Positions 51,001-60,080 of a stretch of DNA of 64,000 bases are shown piece after piece. How positions within the stretch are numbered: the stretch's first letter is position 1; each line of letters opens with the position of its first letter. The notes under the pieces are model-generated. The model was not told the origin of the DNA. It was given only the letters and a program-made list of their open reading frames with translations, and searched no databases. The stretch is from NCBI RefSeq assembly GCF_019391655.1, contig NZ_JAHXPQ010000004.1, positions 310,001-374,000 on the forward strand, given 5' to 3'. This stretch comes from Mucilaginibacter rivuli (lineage in GTDB: Bacteria; Bacteroidota; Bacteroidia; Sphingobacteriales; Sphingobacteriaceae). A program made the translations under genes and the position numbers.

Positions 51001-51782
51001 GGCCGCATTTCTTTGGCTCCCAAAGCGCAGTTCAAACCCACAGAAAGCAGGTTGGCATGTTTCACAGAGTTCCAGAAAGCTTCAACGGTTTGTCCTGATA
51101 AGGTACGTCCCGAAGCATCGGTAATGGTACCCGATATCATAATGCCCCCATCGGCAGTAAAGGCAGGATAGGTTTTACCGGCCGCCAAACATTCCTCTTC
51201 GTATTTTTTAATGGCGAAGATAGCCGCCTTGGAGTTCAGCGTATCAAAAATGGTTTCTATCAACAACACATCACTACCACCATCAACTAAACCACGCACC
51301 TGGTCATAATAAGCATCCACCAGGTTATCAAACGTTACGGCCCGGTAGCCCGGGTCATTCACATCGGGTGATAAAGAGGCGGTACGGTTCGTCGGACCAA
51401 TGGCACCTGCTACAAACCTCGGTTTATCCGGGTTTTTAGCTGTGTACTCATCCGCAACCTCACGGGCAAGGCGTGCGCCTTCGTAACTTAATTCATACGC
51501 CAGCGGCTCCAAATGATAATCCGCGAGCGAAATTACCTGCGTACTGAAAGTATTGGTTTCGATAATGTCTGCACCTGCTTCCAAATATTCGGCATGGATG
51601 GCTTTTATCACATCCGGGCGCGTAATATTCAGCAGGTCGTTATTACCCTGCAGGTCACTATGGTGGTCTTTAAAACGTTCGCCACGAAAATCGGCTTCGG
51701 CGAGCTGATACCGCTGTATCATGGTGCCCATCGCGCCGTCGATAATGAGAATACGTTTTTTTAGTTCTTGTCTGATGCTCAT
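48063..51782 (-). CDS. metH: Cobalamin-dependent methionine synthase
   Basis: The 1239-residue protein has all four MetH modules. The homocysteine domain begins '[17 protein letters not shown]' and has zinc cysteines in '[11 protein letters not shown]' and '[10 protein letters not shown]'. The folate domain has '[18 protein letters not shown]' and '[10 protein letters not shown]'. The B12 domain has the D-x-H-x-x-G motif in '[20 protein letters not shown]'. The C-terminal activation domain has '[15 protein letters not shown]'. It transfers the methyl group of 5-methyl-THF to homocysteine. The start is the ATG at 51782; the longer frame reaches into the riboswitch platform. A SAM-I riboswitch lies upstream. 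Confidence 0.97.
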   Translation of the reverse strand: MSIRQELKKRILIIDGAMGTMIQRYQLAEADFRGERFKDHHSDLQGNNDLLNITRPDVIKAIHAEYLEAGADIIETNTFSTQVISLADYHLEPLAYELSYEGARLAREVADEYTAKNPDKPRFVAGAIGPTNRTASLSPDVNDPGYRAVTFDNLVDAYYDQVRGLVDGGSDVLLIETIFDTLNSKAAIFAIKKYEEECLAAGKTYPAFTADGGIMISGTITDASGRTLSGQTVEAFWNSVKHANLLSVGLNCALGAKEMRPHLEELSNISDVFISAYPNAGLPNEFGAYDETPHETAHLVEDFMESGLVNIAGGCCGTTPDHIRCIAEKAAKNKPRPIPGIEDHMRLSGLEAVTITPATNFVNVGERTNITGSPKFSKLILSEDYEAALVVARQQVDGGAQVIDVNMDEGMIDSEAAMVKFLNLIASEPDIAKLPIMVDSSKWTVIEAGLKCLQGKGIVNSISLKEGEEKFKEYANKILQYGAATVVMAFDENGQADNYERRIEICKRSYDILVNEVGFPPQDIIFDPNILTVATGLEEHNNYAVDFINATRWIKQNLPGAKVSGGVSNISFSFRGNNVVREAMHSAFLYHAIQAGMDMGIVNAGMLEVYEEIPKPLLEMVEDVLLNRRADATERLVEFADTVKSKGKEIVKDEEWRKEPVEKRLSHALVKGIIEYLDDDVEEARQKYAKPLEVIEGPLMDGMNIVGDLFGAGKMFLPQVVKSARVMKKAVAYLLPFIELEKQRVIDAGETTGHERANAGKVLMATVKGDVHDIGKNIVGVVLACNNFEVIDLGVMVPAQKIIDEAKAQNVDIIGLSGLITPSLDEMVHFAKEMERNNFTIPLIVGGATTSRIHAAVKIAPNYSGAAIHVLDASRSVTVCSSLMNKDNRHGYIQGIKDEYEKAREAHLNKKSDKRFVSIEDARKQRCEINMNGAIPPRPTFTGTKVFEAFPLEELVPYIDWTPFFHTWELRGSFPKIFEDKYVGVEAKKLYDDAQALLKEVVDNKLLQANGVIGFWPANSVGDDIELYTDESRTTVLKRIHTLRQQAEKAKGEPYYALSDFIAPKASGVPDYWGGFAVTAGIGCDELVAKYEADHDDYNSIMAKAIADRLAEAFAEKMHELVRRDYWGYAKEEHLEAEDLIKEKYQGIRPAPGYPACPDHTEKTTLFELLKAEDNANMHLTESLAMTPAASVSGFYFAHPQARYFGLGKISKDQVEEYAVRKGMELEEVERWLSPNLAY

Positions 51783-51867
51783 ATTGAGTTGTCTGTTGCG
51801 GGTTACGAGTTGTCCGTTCAATATGGTTTCAGAAACTAACTGAAAAGATATAACAGAAACTGATAAC

Positions 51868-51911
51868 AAAAAAAGCTTATTTCGAAAAGTCGGGTGTTAG
51901 ATTGACCTTCG
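51868..51911 (-). terminator. Expression platform of the SAM-I riboswitch
   Basis: On the minus strand, CGAA-GGTC (51904-51911 complement) pairs with GACT-t-TTCG (51883-51891 complement) around a 12-nt loop. After AAATAAGC comes a run of seven T (51868-51874 complement). This can serve as the SAM-controlled terminator before metH. The pairing has one bulge and a G-T pair, so its strength is uncertain. Confidence 0.5.
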
Positions 51912-52019
51912 CTTATCTTTCCAAGATCCCGAAGTGTGATCTTAGTAGAATGTAGCACCTTGTAAGTACAGGTTGCTAAGACATCGCAGGGTCTAATCCC
52001 TCCGTCTTTCTCTATAAGC
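51911..52019 (-). promoter_or_regulatory. SAM-I riboswitch (S box) upstream of metH
   Basis: Read on the minus strand the element starts GCTTATAGAGAAAGACGGAG, then GGATTAGACCC, GATGTCTTAGCAACCTG, AAGGTGCTACATTCTACT, and ends GGAAAGATAAGC. Typical SAM-I parts are visible: P1 (GCTTAT / ATAAGC), the 'AGAnnGnnGGAGGGA' first block, the 'GCAACC' block and 'GGTGCTAnnTTC' block. S-adenosylmethionine binding should reduce expression of metH and the genes behind it. The location matches the methionine role of the operon. Confidence 0.93.
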
Positions 52020-52023
52020 ATCG

Positions 52024-52055
52024 CAAAGTTGCGCAATAAAGTTGTAAAGTGCAAA
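52024..52055 (-). promoter_or_regulatory. Promoter of the metH operon
   Basis: On the minus strand TTTG (52052-52055), 20 bp, then CAACTTTG (52024-52031), one mismatch from TAnnTTTG. Transcription would start within a few bases of the riboswitch P1 stem. Confidence 0.55.
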
Positions 52056-52293
52056 TATTAGCACCAGGCAGCACTTAGAAATACGCTTGAAAAAGACAGC
52101 AAATACACAAATTTTGCATTTCTTCGTAAAAACCGGCACGATAGCACTTTATTCACAATTGTTAATTTTATTAACCCAAATGTCTCACAAACTTTCCTTT
52201 GTGGCAATTTTAAAAATTAACGGAAAAATTTTATTAAATACCTGAAACTTTTTTCTTTCCAATTCCGTTATAAGTACAATAACGATATGTTTT

Positions 52294-52488
52294 ATGGAAG
52301 CCGATAAAAAATACAGGAAAGAAACATGCGAACATTGCAATAAAGGTTACCAGATGCGGGTTAGAAGGGGCTATTTGATTAGAACCTTTCTTTTTTGGCT
52401 ACCCGTTAAACGCTACCTATGTACCAATTGCCTCCATCAACATTATGTTTTTGGGCACAGGCAACAACGTGCTCATGCCCATAATTAA
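52294..52488 (+). CDS. Small protein with two CxxC pairs (zinc-ribbon-like)
   Basis: The 64-residue protein has C12-x-x-C15 ('TCEHCNKGYQMRVRRGYLIR') and C43-x-x-C46 ('YLCTNCLHQHYVFGH'), a spacing that suits a zinc ribbon. The part between is basic and partly hydrophobic (LIRTFLFWLPVKRY). The end is His-rich. The family and role are unknown; binding to nucleic acid or membrane is possible. It stands alone, upstream of another small gene. Confidence 0.6.
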   Translation: MEADKKYRKETCEHCNKGYQMRVRRGYLIRTFLFWLPVKRYLCTNCLHQHYVFGHRQQRAHAHN

Positions 52489-52556
52489 ATAATTAAGAAA
52501 ATATCTTAGTTATTTTACTATGCTTGCATAACAAAATCAACTCAAAATCGTTATAC

Positions 52557-52568
52557 TTAGTATAAAAC
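52557..52568 (+). promoter_or_regulatory. TTAGTATAAAAC motif, second copy
   Basis: It is identical to 26476-26487 and is also part of a palindrome (ATACT-T-AGTAT at 52553-52563). It lies about 85 bp upstream of the 55-residue membrane protein gene. Confidence 0.35.
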
Positions 52569-52651
52569 GTATTGAATGTAAGGGTTCAATGCGGTTTACG
52601 TATAAACCTTAAGCAATGCTATTAATTACTAAATGACGGGGAGATTAAGCT

Positions 52652-52819
52652 ATGATACCTACAACAATTATCGGTGTACTTGAAATACTGGGAGTTAGTT
52701 TTGCCATAGTATTATTAGCTGTTAGGGTTTTACCAACAGAAAAACCAAATGTTATTAAACTGCAGCCGCACCAAAACACCTTGCACAAATCGTACAAAAA
52801 GGTACGCAAGGCCAGTTAG
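52652..52819 (+). CDS. Small single-pass membrane protein
   Basis: The 55-residue ORF starts with ATG at 52652, just after a GGGGAGATTAAG sequence that could serve as a ribosome site. It encodes one hydrophobic segment (residues ~5-27, TIIGVLEILGVSFAIVLLAV) followed by a basic tail (LHKSYKKVRKAS). It ends 1 bp before the stop codon of the convergent LUD gene. No family is recognised. Confidence 0.55.
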   Translation: MIPTTIIGVLEILGVSFAIVLLAVRVLPTEKPNVIKLQPHQNTLHKSYKKVRKAS

Positions 52820-53458
52820 TTAGCCATCTAATAAAAAAACAAATAACTCTTTTGGGCCGTGCGCTCCCAATACCAAAGTTTTTTCAATATCAGCTGTACG
52901 GCTTGGCCCTGTTATGGTGGATATAAGAGAAGGTGTATTATGCCCGTATTTTTTTTTCAACAGTTTAAACCCATCTTTCAAATCCATTACCAATTGCGAT
53001 GTATAGGCCACAACAACATGTACATTTGGATAAATACCTAACCTGCGCCCGGCGGCATTAGCGTTTGATACCAATATGCTGCCATTACGGGCTATAAGCG
53101 CCTCACATAAAGTAAAGCCAACCTCAGCTTGCTCAAAGTCGCGGTCGGTCTCAAAAAAAGGGTATTCGTATTTTTTAAATATTTCTTGCAAGGCAGGCTC
53201 CCAGCAGTATATTTTACGCCACTCACGCTCTTCGGCAAGGTTTAGCAGTATTTCTATAAACTGTATCTCATCTTCGCAAAAAACAAATTGTCCCGCTACC
53301 GCGGTAAATTGCTCGGCAAAGATAACTTCGGGTAATTCGGCGGCAGGGGCGTACAAAGGCATCTCCTCCAGGTTCGGGTAAGGATTATCCCGCCTTTCTA
53401 ATAATGCTTTGCGTATTTTCTTTAACAGCCGCTCTTTGCTTGTGGTATTATCCTTCAT
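52820..53458 (-). CDS. LUD domain protein (LutC/YkgG-like)
   Basis: The 212-residue protein matches the LUD family: 'KERLLKKIRKALLERRDNPY' at the start, 'FTLCEALIARNGSILVSNAN' mid-way, 'VVVAYTSQLVMDLKDG', and the end 'LISTITGPSRTADIEKTLVL' with 'GAHGPKELFVFLLD'. LutC is part of the LutABC lactate oxidation complex. No lutA or lutB gene is next to it, so it may serve another role. It is transcribed after ftsH but behind a strong terminator. Confidence 0.88.
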   Translation of the reverse strand: MKDNTTSKERLLKKIRKALLERRDNPYPNLEEMPLYAPAAELPEVIFAEQFTAVAGQFVFCEDEIQFIEILLNLAEEREWRKIYCWEPALQEIFKKYEYPFFETDRDFEQAEVGFTLCEALIARNGSILVSNANAAGRRLGIYPNVHVVVAYTSQLVMDLKDGFKLLKKKYGHNTPSLISTITGPSRTADIEKTLVLGAHGPKELFVFLLDG

Positions 53459-53547
53459 CTATAAAATCGGTACAGCCTCGTGCAAGCAAATATGAATAAA
53501 AAAATGCTTTATCGGGTTCAATTGCGTTAAAAAATGCGATTATAAAA

Positions 53548-53575
53548 AAGCCACCATGTTTTTTCATGGTGGCTT
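53548..53575. terminator. Terminator between ftsH and LUD gene
   Basis: AAGCCACCATG (53548-53558) and CATGGTGGCTT (53565-53575) form a perfect 11-bp stem. It ends the ftsH transcript on the minus strand, where AAGCC is followed by a T-rich run (TTTTTTATA). Confidence 0.85.
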
Positions 53576-53593
53576 GCTTTATTCCAGGCAGTA

Positions 53594-55687
53594 TTAAACT
53601 ATATCACCTGCCATATTATCTTTAGATGGATCAAGTAAGCTATCCGGTATCGCGTTAGTGTCGCTGGTAACTTCAGCAACAACCACAGGCTCTCCGTTAA
53701 CAAATTTATCATACGCAGTACGGCCTTCAAACGGGCGTTTGCCTAAAAGATCTTCCAGGTCGCTTTGGAACAGTACTTCTTTTTCCAACAATTTAGTAGC
53801 AACCAATTCCAATCCATCGCGGTGCAGATTGATCAGGTCTTTAGTTTTGGCATATACCAATTCAACCAATTTACGCACTTCCGAATCAATCAGTTCGGCG
53901 GTTGTATCTGAGTATGGTTTGCTGAATTGATTTTCGCCTTGCGGATCATAGAAAGACAGGTTACCTATCTTGTCGTTCATACCGTATATTTTCACCATAC
54001 CGTAAGCAAGGCGGGTAATACGCTCTAAGTCGCTCAAGGCGCCGGTAGTAATTTTACCAAATACAATATCCTCTGCAACGCGGCCACCCATAGATAATAT
54101 CATATCATCCATCAGCTCTTCTTTGGCTACCAAAAATCTTTCGTTAGGCAGATACTGCGCATAACCTAAAGCGGCTACACCACGTGGCACTATTGATACC
54201 TTAACTAACGGATCGGTATGCTCCAAAAACCAGCCTGCAATAGCGTGGCCCGCTTCGTGATAAGCAACTACACGTTTCTCTTCCGGGGTTATCAGGGTAT
54301 TCTTTTTTTCTAAACCGCCAATTACACGGTCAATAGCATCCTGGAAATCCTGCATATCAACAGCTTCCTTATCCTTACGGGCAGCTATCAAGGCGGCTTC
54401 GTTACAAACGTTGGCAATTTCTGCCCCGGCAAAACCCGGTGTTTGTGCGGATAATTTTTTAGCATCCACATCGGCGGCGGTTTTAACCGGTCCTAAGTGT
54501 ACTTTAAATATTTGCTCGCGGCCGTTCAGATCGGGTTTATCAATTGATATTTGCCTGTCAAAACGTCCCGGGCGCAATAATGCCGAGTCCAATACATCGG
54601 GGCGGTTGGTAGCAGCAAGGATAATGATACCCGAATCGGTACCGAAACCGTCCATCTCCACCAGCAACTGGTTCAATGTATTTTCGCGCTCATCGTTACC
54701 GCCTATCATGTTGTTTTTACCACGGGCACGTCCAATAGCGTCAATCTCATCAATAAATATGATACATGGGGCTTTATCTTTTGCCTGGCGGAACAGATCA
54801 CGAACACGTGATGCTCCCACACCTACAAACATCTCCACAAAATCAGATCCCGACAAGGAGAAGAAAGGCACATGGGCCTCGCCTGCAACGGCTTTAGCTA
54901 ATAAGGTTTTACCCGTACCCGGCGAACCTACCAGTAGAGCACCCTTGGGTATTTTACCACCCAGGTTAGTGTATTTTTTAGGATTTTTAAGGAAATCAAC
55001 AATTTCCATTACCTCATATTTGGCTTCTTCTAAACCGGCAACATCATTAAAGGTAACGGTTACCTGTGCCTCTTTATCAAATAAAGTGGCTTTTGATTTG
55101 CCGATATTAAAGATCTGCCCACCAGGGCCACCACCAGCACCACCCGACATGCGGCGCATAATAAATATCCAGAATACAGCTAACAACGCTCCGCAAACCA
55201 CCAGTTGTACCAACCAGTTGCTCCAAATGCTTTCGTGGTTAACAAATTTAAGCGGTGGGGCACCTTCCGGGAAATCTTTTGTAACCAGGTTGATAGCGGC
55301 TTGTAAGCTATCGAATGATCCTGCCGAAAAATAATATTGCGGGCTGCCGTCTGCCGGCGGTACGTTTAAACCTGTTTTAACTTTCGAGTCGGCGTATTCG
55401 GTTTTATTTTTACTCCCGTCTTTCAAAAACACTTCTACGTAAACCAGGTCACCGCTTTTGTAAGCTTGTAAATGGTCAACATCATGGTTTTTCAGCATTT
55501 GGCTTAAAAACCGTTGCTGGTCAATTTCTTTACTGGTGGGCTGGCTCATAAAAATGGTTCCAACCAATAATGCCAGTATTACTACGGCATAAAACCACAT
55601 AAAGTTAAATTTTGGCGCCTTGGGGGCTATTTTTCTGTTGGGGTTTCTTCGAACGGTTTTTTTTGTATCTGTTTTAATGTCTTTCAT
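53594..55687 (-). CDS. ftsH: ATP-dependent zinc metalloprotease FtsH
   Basis: The 697-residue protein has an N-terminal membrane segment (~32-52), a periplasmic domain, a second membrane segment (~162-182, '[20 protein letters not shown]'), a Gly-rich linker, an AAA domain with Walker A '[13 protein letters not shown]', Walker B '[10 protein letters not shown]' and SRH '[20 protein letters not shown]', and the zinc protease motif HEAGH near residues 475-480. It degrades misfolded membrane proteins and short-lived regulators. The ATG at 55687 is preferred over the upstream TTG at 55702. It follows rsfS. Confidence 0.97.
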   Translation of the reverse strand: MKDIKTDTKKTVRRNPNRKIAPKAPKFNFMWFYAVVILALLVGTIFMSQPTSKEIDQQRFLSQMLKNHDVDHLQAYKSGDLVYVEVFLKDGSKNKTEYADSKVKTGLNVPPADGSPQYYFSAGSFDSLQAAINLVTKDFPEGAPPLKFVNHESIWSNWLVQLVVCGALLAVFWIFIMRRMSGGAGGGPGGQIFNIGKSKATLFDKEAQVTVTFNDVAGLEEAKYEVMEIVDFLKNPKKYTNLGGKIPKGALLVGSPGTGKTLLAKAVAGEAHVPFFSLSGSDFVEMFVGVGASRVRDLFRQAKDKAPCIIFIDEIDAIGRARGKNNMIGGNDERENTLNQLLVEMDGFGTDSGIIILAATNRPDVLDSALLRPGRFDRQISIDKPDLNGREQIFKVHLGPVKTAADVDAKKLSAQTPGFAGAEIANVCNEAALIAARKDKEAVDMQDFQDAIDRVIGGLEKKNTLITPEEKRVVAYHEAGHAIAGWFLEHTDPLVKVSIVPRGVAALGYAQYLPNERFLVAKEELMDDMILSMGGRVAEDIVFGKITTGALSDLERITRLAYGMVKIYGMNDKIGNLSFYDPQGENQFSKPYSDTTAELIDSEVRKLVELVYAKTKDLINLHRDGLELVATKLLEKEVLFQSDLEDLLGKRPFEGRTAYDKFVNGEPVVVAEVTSDTNAIPDSLLDPSKDNMAGDIV

Positions 55688-55737
55688 TTCGTATAAGCTC
55701 AACTTAGTGCATGTAATTTTTAAACCTTTTTTGGTTA

Positions 55738-56112
55738 TTAAGCACTCTTATAAAATTTAATTTCAGCATCCCCCCACAGGTCTTCAACTCCATAAAACTC
55801 GCGTTTATCCGTTCTGAAAATATGCACCACTACATCAAAATAATCTAATATGATCCACTCGCTGCTTTCCAGGCCTTCTTTATGGCGCGGGTCTACCTTG
55901 AGTGCTTTATATATTTCGTCTTCAACACTGTTTGCTATTGCCCGTACCTGCGTTGCCGAGTCGGCGTGGCATATCACAAAATAATCAGCTACTGAACTGT
56001 GGATGTTTCTTAGGTCGAGCCTGATGATATCATTTCCCTTTTTTTCCTGGATGCCGTGAACGGCTAATTCTGAAATAGCGGCTGATTCGTTGATTACTTT
56101 ATTTTTTACCAT
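55738..56112 (-). CDS. rsfS: Ribosome silencing factor RsfS
   Basis: The 124-residue protein fits RsfS (Iojap/DUF143): 'DIIRLDLRNIHSSVADYFVI', 'ADSATQVRAIANSVEDEIYK', 'KEGLESSEWIILDYFDVVVH', 'RTDKREFYGVEDLWGDA'. It binds L14 on the large subunit and blocks joining of subunits under starvation. The ATG at 56112 is chosen (the frame could begin at a TTG 3 bp upstream). It is followed by ftsH and is divergent from birA. Confidence 0.95.
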   Translation of the reverse strand: MVKNKVINESAAISELAVHGIQEKKGNDIIRLDLRNIHSSVADYFVICHADSATQVRAIANSVEDEIYKALKVDPRHKEGLESSEWIILDYFDVVVHIFRTDKREFYGVEDLWGDAEIKFYKSA

Positions 56113-56160
56113 CAAAAAGATTTAGTTTTGGGCGTATTGCGTAAAATTAAATATTAAACA

Positions 56161-56937
56161 TTGCAAAATAACACATTTTCGGGATTATTTGTTGGACAAA
56201 ATTTGGTGACAATTACCGAACTTGACTCAACCAATAACTTCCTTAAAGAAAGCTTGGCAAATTCCACGCCATTACCCGAAGGTACAGTCATTATGGCAGA
56301 AGCCCAATATGCGGGCAGGGGCCAGCAAAACAACAAGTGGAACAGCGAACCCGGAAAAAACCTAACCATCAGTATCCTTCTTAAACCCTCTTTTATTGCG
56401 TTAAGCGAGCAATTTAATATAAACGTAGCGATAAGCGTTGGTATTATTAAATGTTTGCAAAATGTTTTAGGCCCGTCTGCTAAAATAAAGTGGCCAAATG
56501 ACATTTATTTTGGTGAAAACAAGCTTGGCGGGGTATTAATTGAGAATATGGTGCAAGGCGAACGGATAAAAAACGCTATTATTGGGATTGGTTTGAATGT
56601 AAACCAGGAGGTTTTTCCGGACTGGGTGCCAAACCCGGTATCAGTAAAGCAGATATTACAAAGAGATTATGAATTGAAAGCTTTATTGTCAGACCTTTGT
56701 GCCAATATTGAGGCTGCTTATTTAATGCTCAGGGCCGGAAATTTTGAACAGCTAAAAGCGTTATACATCAATCAGCTGTACTGGTATAATGAGGCACATC
56801 AGTTTAAAGATAAGGATGGCGTTTTTGAAGGTACGATTACCGGGTTTGAAAAAAACGGACAATTAATTGTAAGTACCGCAACCGGTATACGACTATATAA
56901 TTTTAAAGAAATAGAATTTTTAAATAAACACAAATGA
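56161..56937 (+). CDS. birA: Biotin-[acetyl-CoA-carboxylase] ligase
   Basis: The 258-residue protein is a BirA-type ligase without the N-terminal DNA-binding domain. Motifs: 'ITELDSTNNFLKE', the adenylate loop 'GRGQQNNKWNSEPGKNL' (52-68), 'IKWPNDIYFGENKLGGVLIE' (~109-128), 'GIGLNVNQE'. It attaches biotin to the carboxylase carrier protein. The start codon is TTG at 56161. Its stop overlaps the start of the DsbD-N gene (ATGA). Confidence 0.94.
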   Translation: MQNNTFSGLFVGQNLVTITELDSTNNFLKESLANSTPLPEGTVIMAEAQYAGRGQQNNKWNSEPGKNLTISILLKPSFIALSEQFNINVAISVGIIKCLQNVLGPSAKIKWPNDIYFGENKLGGVLIENMVQGERIKNAIIGIGLNVNQEVFPDWVPNPVSVKQILQRDYELKALLSDLCANIEAAYLMLRAGNFEQLKALYINQLYWYNEAHQFKDKDGVFEGTITGFEKNGQLIVSTATGIRLYNFKEIEFLNKHK

Positions 56938-57380
56938 AAAAAATAGGCTTATCAATAGTAACATTGCTATTTATGTCATCGCTTTACGCGCAAATACTTA
57001 CACCGGTAAAGTGGAGCTACGCCGCAAAAAAAACAGGCAAAAACGAAGCTACCGTATATTTTAAAGCTACTATAGAGCCCGACTGGCATATCTACTCGCT
57101 TAACGTTGGCGATGGCGGCCCTATAAAAACCAGCTTTACCTTTGCGCCATCAAAACAGTTTACGCTTGTTGGCAAGGTTATGGAGCCAACCCCGGTAAAA
57201 AAATTCGAAAAAGCATTTAACATGAACGTTACTTATTTTGAGAACGCCGTTATCTTTCAGCAAAAAATTAAGCTCAATGCCAACCAGGCTACCGTTAAGG
57301 GCAAACTGGAATACATGACATGTAACGACCAGAAATGCTTACCTCCGGAAGAACTTGATTTCAGCATCGCTGTAAAATAA
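56934..57380 (+). CDS. Periplasmic N-terminal DsbD-type domain protein
   Basis: The 148-residue protein has a signal peptide (MKKIGLSIVTLLFMSSLYAQ) and one immunoglobulin-like domain of the nDsbD type: 'EPDWHIYSLNVGDGGPIKTS', with the redox pair C130 and C135 in 'YMTCNDQKCLPPEE'. In E. coli this domain is fused to DsbD and passes electrons to periplasmic partners. Here it is a separate gene directly before dsbD, as is common in Bacteroidota. It is coupled to birA by a 4-bp overlap. Confidence 0.88.
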   Translation: MKKIGLSIVTLLFMSSLYAQILTPVKWSYAAKKTGKNEATVYFKATIEPDWHIYSLNVGDGGPIKTSFTFAPSKQFTLVGKVMEPTPVKKFEKAFNMNVTYFENAVIFQQKIKLNANQATVKGKLEYMTCNDQKCLPPEELDFSIAVK

Positions 57381-57415
57381 AAACAGGCTTTAAAAGGAAC
57401 GCCCTTATCATCATC

Positions 57416-59116
57416 ATGAAAAAAAATATCAACCGGTTATTAATTTTAATGGCCCTAATTTGCTTTGCCCCTGTTATAAGCATGGCACAAAGCAAGCCTG
57501 CTGATACTACCGATCTGCAATTTACCAGCATACCTACCGCTGCTGATAGCATAGCTATGCGAAAAGAAAAAGCGGCTAACGGGACTACGATTGCTGCAAA
57601 CAAGACTGCAACAACAGTTTCCATAGTTAAAGATGAAGCTCAAAAAACCTTGTGGCAGATATTTTTGGCAGGATTTGCTTCCGGCCTTTTAGCCGTATTA
57701 ATGCCTTGCATTTACCCGCTTTTACCATTAACTGTAAGTTTTTTTACAAAACTTGGTAAAACGCGGCAAAAAGCTTTTGGCCTGGCTTTGTTATATGGCC
57801 TATCCATTATCGCCATCTATGTTTCTTTAGGTCTTGTTTTGAGTGCATTTTATGGCCCTGATACGCTTAATGCCATTGCGACCAACGGCATATTTAATTT
57901 ATTGATATTCCTAATGCTGGTTATTTTCGGCATTTCGTTTTTGGGAGCATTTGAGATATCATTGCCCTCATCGCTTGCAAATAAAGTCGATACCATGTCG
58001 GACAAGGGGGGCTTAATCGGTATCTTCTTTATGGCCTTAACATTGGTAGTAGTTTCGTTTTCATGCACAGGTGGTGTTGTCGCAAGCGATCTTGCTGCTG
58101 CCTTTACCAACGGAGAAAAGCTCAGTCCGGCAATAAGTATGCTCGGTTTCTCGAGTGCTTTAGCTTTACCATTTGTTATTTTTTCGTTATTTCCATCTGC
58201 CCTGCAAAGCCTTCCAAAATCTGGTGGATGGTTAAATAGCATCAAGGTTTTCCTTGGTTTTATTGAAATTGCGTTCGCACTTAAGTTCTTATCTAATGTT
58301 GATCTTGCCTACCATTGGAATTGGTTCGACAGAGAAGTGTTTTTATCGTTGTGGATAGCCATTGGCATTTTACTTGTACTTTACTTATTGGGAAAACTCA
58401 AGTTTTCTCATGACAGCGATCTTAAATATCTTTCGGTTCCTCGTGTGTTTATAGCTATGATAGTGCTATCGTTTACCATGTATATGATACCAGGTTTGTG
58501 GGGGGCGCCTTTAAAATCGATAAGTGCATTTTTACCACCACCTGCGACTCAGGATTTCAACTTGTATAATCTTCAATTTTCTTCAGTTCCGGAAACCTCA
58601 ACGGCATCACAATCAAACGAAAAAATTCCTGTAAAAAAATATGAAGAGATATTTAAGCGTGGTAAAGTGTTAGGCTTAGAAGGCTGGTACGATTACGACC
58701 AAGCTTTAAAAGTATCAAAAATAACAGGAAAGCCAATTTTAATCGACTTTACGGGATGGAATTGCGTAAACTGCCGAAAGATGGAAACAAATGTTTGGCC
58801 AAGCCCGGAAGTGATGAAACGTTTGAAAAATAATTTCATTATGTTAGAACTATATGTTGATGATAAAACCACGCTCGATGCATCAGAACAATACACCTCA
58901 ACATACAGTCTAAAAAAAATCACTACACTCGGAGCAAAGTGGAGCGATTATGAAGCTTCAAAATTTAAAGTAAATTCGCAGCCGTATTACGTTATTATAA
59001 ATTCTATTGGAAAAGTGCTCGTTGAACCACAAGGAGCAAATTATGACGTAGATAACTATATTAAATTTTTAGACGCGGGTATTGCCGCATACAAAAAAAA
59101 TGATGGCTCAAATTAA
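57416..59116 (+). CDS. dsbD: Thiol:disulfide interchange protein DsbD (transmembrane + thioredoxin part)
   Basis: The 566-residue protein has a signal-like segment, a linker (~27-75), then about eight membrane helices with the redox cysteines in 'LMPCIYPLLPLTVSFF' (C98) and 'SFSCTGGVVASDLAA', and a C-terminal thioredoxin-like domain (~420-566) with C450-V-N-C453 in 'DFTGWNCVNCRKMETN'. It moves electrons from cytoplasmic thioredoxin to the periplasm. The missing N-terminal domain is the preceding gene. Its 3' end overlaps the start of pfkA. Confidence 0.94.
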   Translation: MKKNINRLLILMALICFAPVISMAQSKPADTTDLQFTSIPTAADSIAMRKEKAANGTTIAANKTATTVSIVKDEAQKTLWQIFLAGFASGLLAVLMPCIYPLLPLTVSFFTKLGKTRQKAFGLALLYGLSIIAIYVSLGLVLSAFYGPDTLNAIATNGIFNLLIFLMLVIFGISFLGAFEISLPSSLANKVDTMSDKGGLIGIFFMALTLVVVSFSCTGGVVASDLAAAFTNGEKLSPAISMLGFSSALALPFVIFSLFPSALQSLPKSGGWLNSIKVFLGFIEIAFALKFLSNVDLAYHWNWFDREVFLSLWIAIGILLVLYLLGKLKFSHDSDLKYLSVPRVFIAMIVLSFTMYMIPGLWGAPLKSISAFLPPPATQDFNLYNLQFSSVPETSTASQSNEKIPVKKYEEIFKRGKVLGLEGWYDYDQALKVSKITGKPILIDFTGWNCVNCRKMETNVWPSPEVMKRLKNNFIMLELYVDDKTTLDASEQYTSTYSLKKITTLGAKWSDYEASKFKVNSQPYYVIINSIGKVLVEPQGANYDVDNYIKFLDAGIAAYKKNDGSN

Positions 59117-60080
59117 AAATATAGGTGTTTTTACATCGGGTGGTGATGCCCCGGGTATGAATGCTGCCATAAGGGCAGTTGTACGTACCGCATTATATCA
59201 TAATATTCAAGTAACAGGCATACGCCGCGGTTACGAAGGTATGATACATGGCGAAATGGGACCAATGGACCGTAAATCGGTATCAAACATTATTCAGCGC
59301 GGTGGTACTATTTTAAAAACAGCGCGCAGCGATGGGTTTAAAACTGTTGGAGGCCGTAAAATGGCTTACAATCAATTGGTAAAAAATGGTGTTGATGCTT
59401 TGGTAGGCATTGGCGGCGATGGTACTTTTACCGGCGCCCGTATTTTTGGACAGGAATATAATATCCCGTTTATTGGCCTGCCCGGCACAATTGATAATGA
59501 TTTACAGGGAACCGATTTTACAATTGGGTATGATACTGCAATAAATACAGTAATTGACGCGGTTGATAAAATACGCGACACGGCAGAATCTCATGAACGT
59601 TTGTTCATTATTGAAGTAATGGGACGCGACTCTGGCCTGATAGCACTCCGCACAGGTATAGCAGCCGGAGCCGAAGCTATTTTAATACCCGAAACAAAAA
59701 ACAATATTACCGCCCTGTTTGACAGGCTTGAACGTGGCCGTAAAGATAAGGCATCAAAAATAGTGATGGTTGCCGAAGGTGAAGAAGCCGGTGGCGCATT
59801 TGAAATAGGCCGCCAGGTAAAGGAAAAATATCCAAACTATGATACCCGCGTATCTATACTGGGCCACATACAGCGTGGCGGGCGCCCAAGCTGTATGGAT
59901 AGGGTATTGGCAAGCCGTGTTGGTGTTGCCGCTGTTGAGGCCTTATTAGCTGGCCGCAAAGGCGAAATGATAGGGATAACGCATAACGAAATAACCTACA
60001 CCCCCTTTGAGCACGCTGTAAAACACCACGTTGATATTAACCCAAACTTTTTAAAAATTGTTGAAATACTATCCCTGTAA
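59103..60080 (+). CDS. pfkA: 6-phosphofructokinase
   Basis: The ~325-residue protein is ATP-type PfkA: 'FTSGGDAPGMNAAIRAVVRT', 'VGIGGDGTFTGARIF', 'GLPGTIDNDLQGTDFTIGYD', 'FIIEVMGRDSGLIAL', 'LGHIQRGGRPSCMDRVLA'. The Asp in 'TIDND' is catalytic. It makes fructose 1,6-bisphosphate, the committing step of glycolysis. Start candidates are ATG at 59100 or 59103, both inside the end of dsbD (overlap 14-17 bp). It converges with the next gene, overlapping its 3' end by 12 bp. Confidence 0.96.
   Translation: MAQIKNIGVFTSGGDAPGMNAAIRAVVRTALYHNIQVTGIRRGYEGMIHGEMGPMDRKSVSNIIQRGGTILKTARSDGFKTVGGRKMAYNQLVKNGVDALVGIGGDGTFTGARIFGQEYNIPFIGLPGTIDNDLQGTDFTIGYDTAINTVIDAVDKIRDTAESHERLFIIEVMGRDSGLIALRTGIAAGAEAILIPETKNNITALFDRLERGRKDKASKIVMVAEGEEAGGAFEIGRQVKEKYPNYDTRVSILGHIQRGGRPSCMDRVLASRVGVAAVEALLAGRKGEMIGITHNEITYTPFEHAVKHHVDINPNFLKIVEILSL

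Noticed and set aside
54411..55334. Plus-strand 307-residue frame opposite ftsH
   Set aside because: It is antisense to the AAA domain of ftsH and shows no domain of its own.
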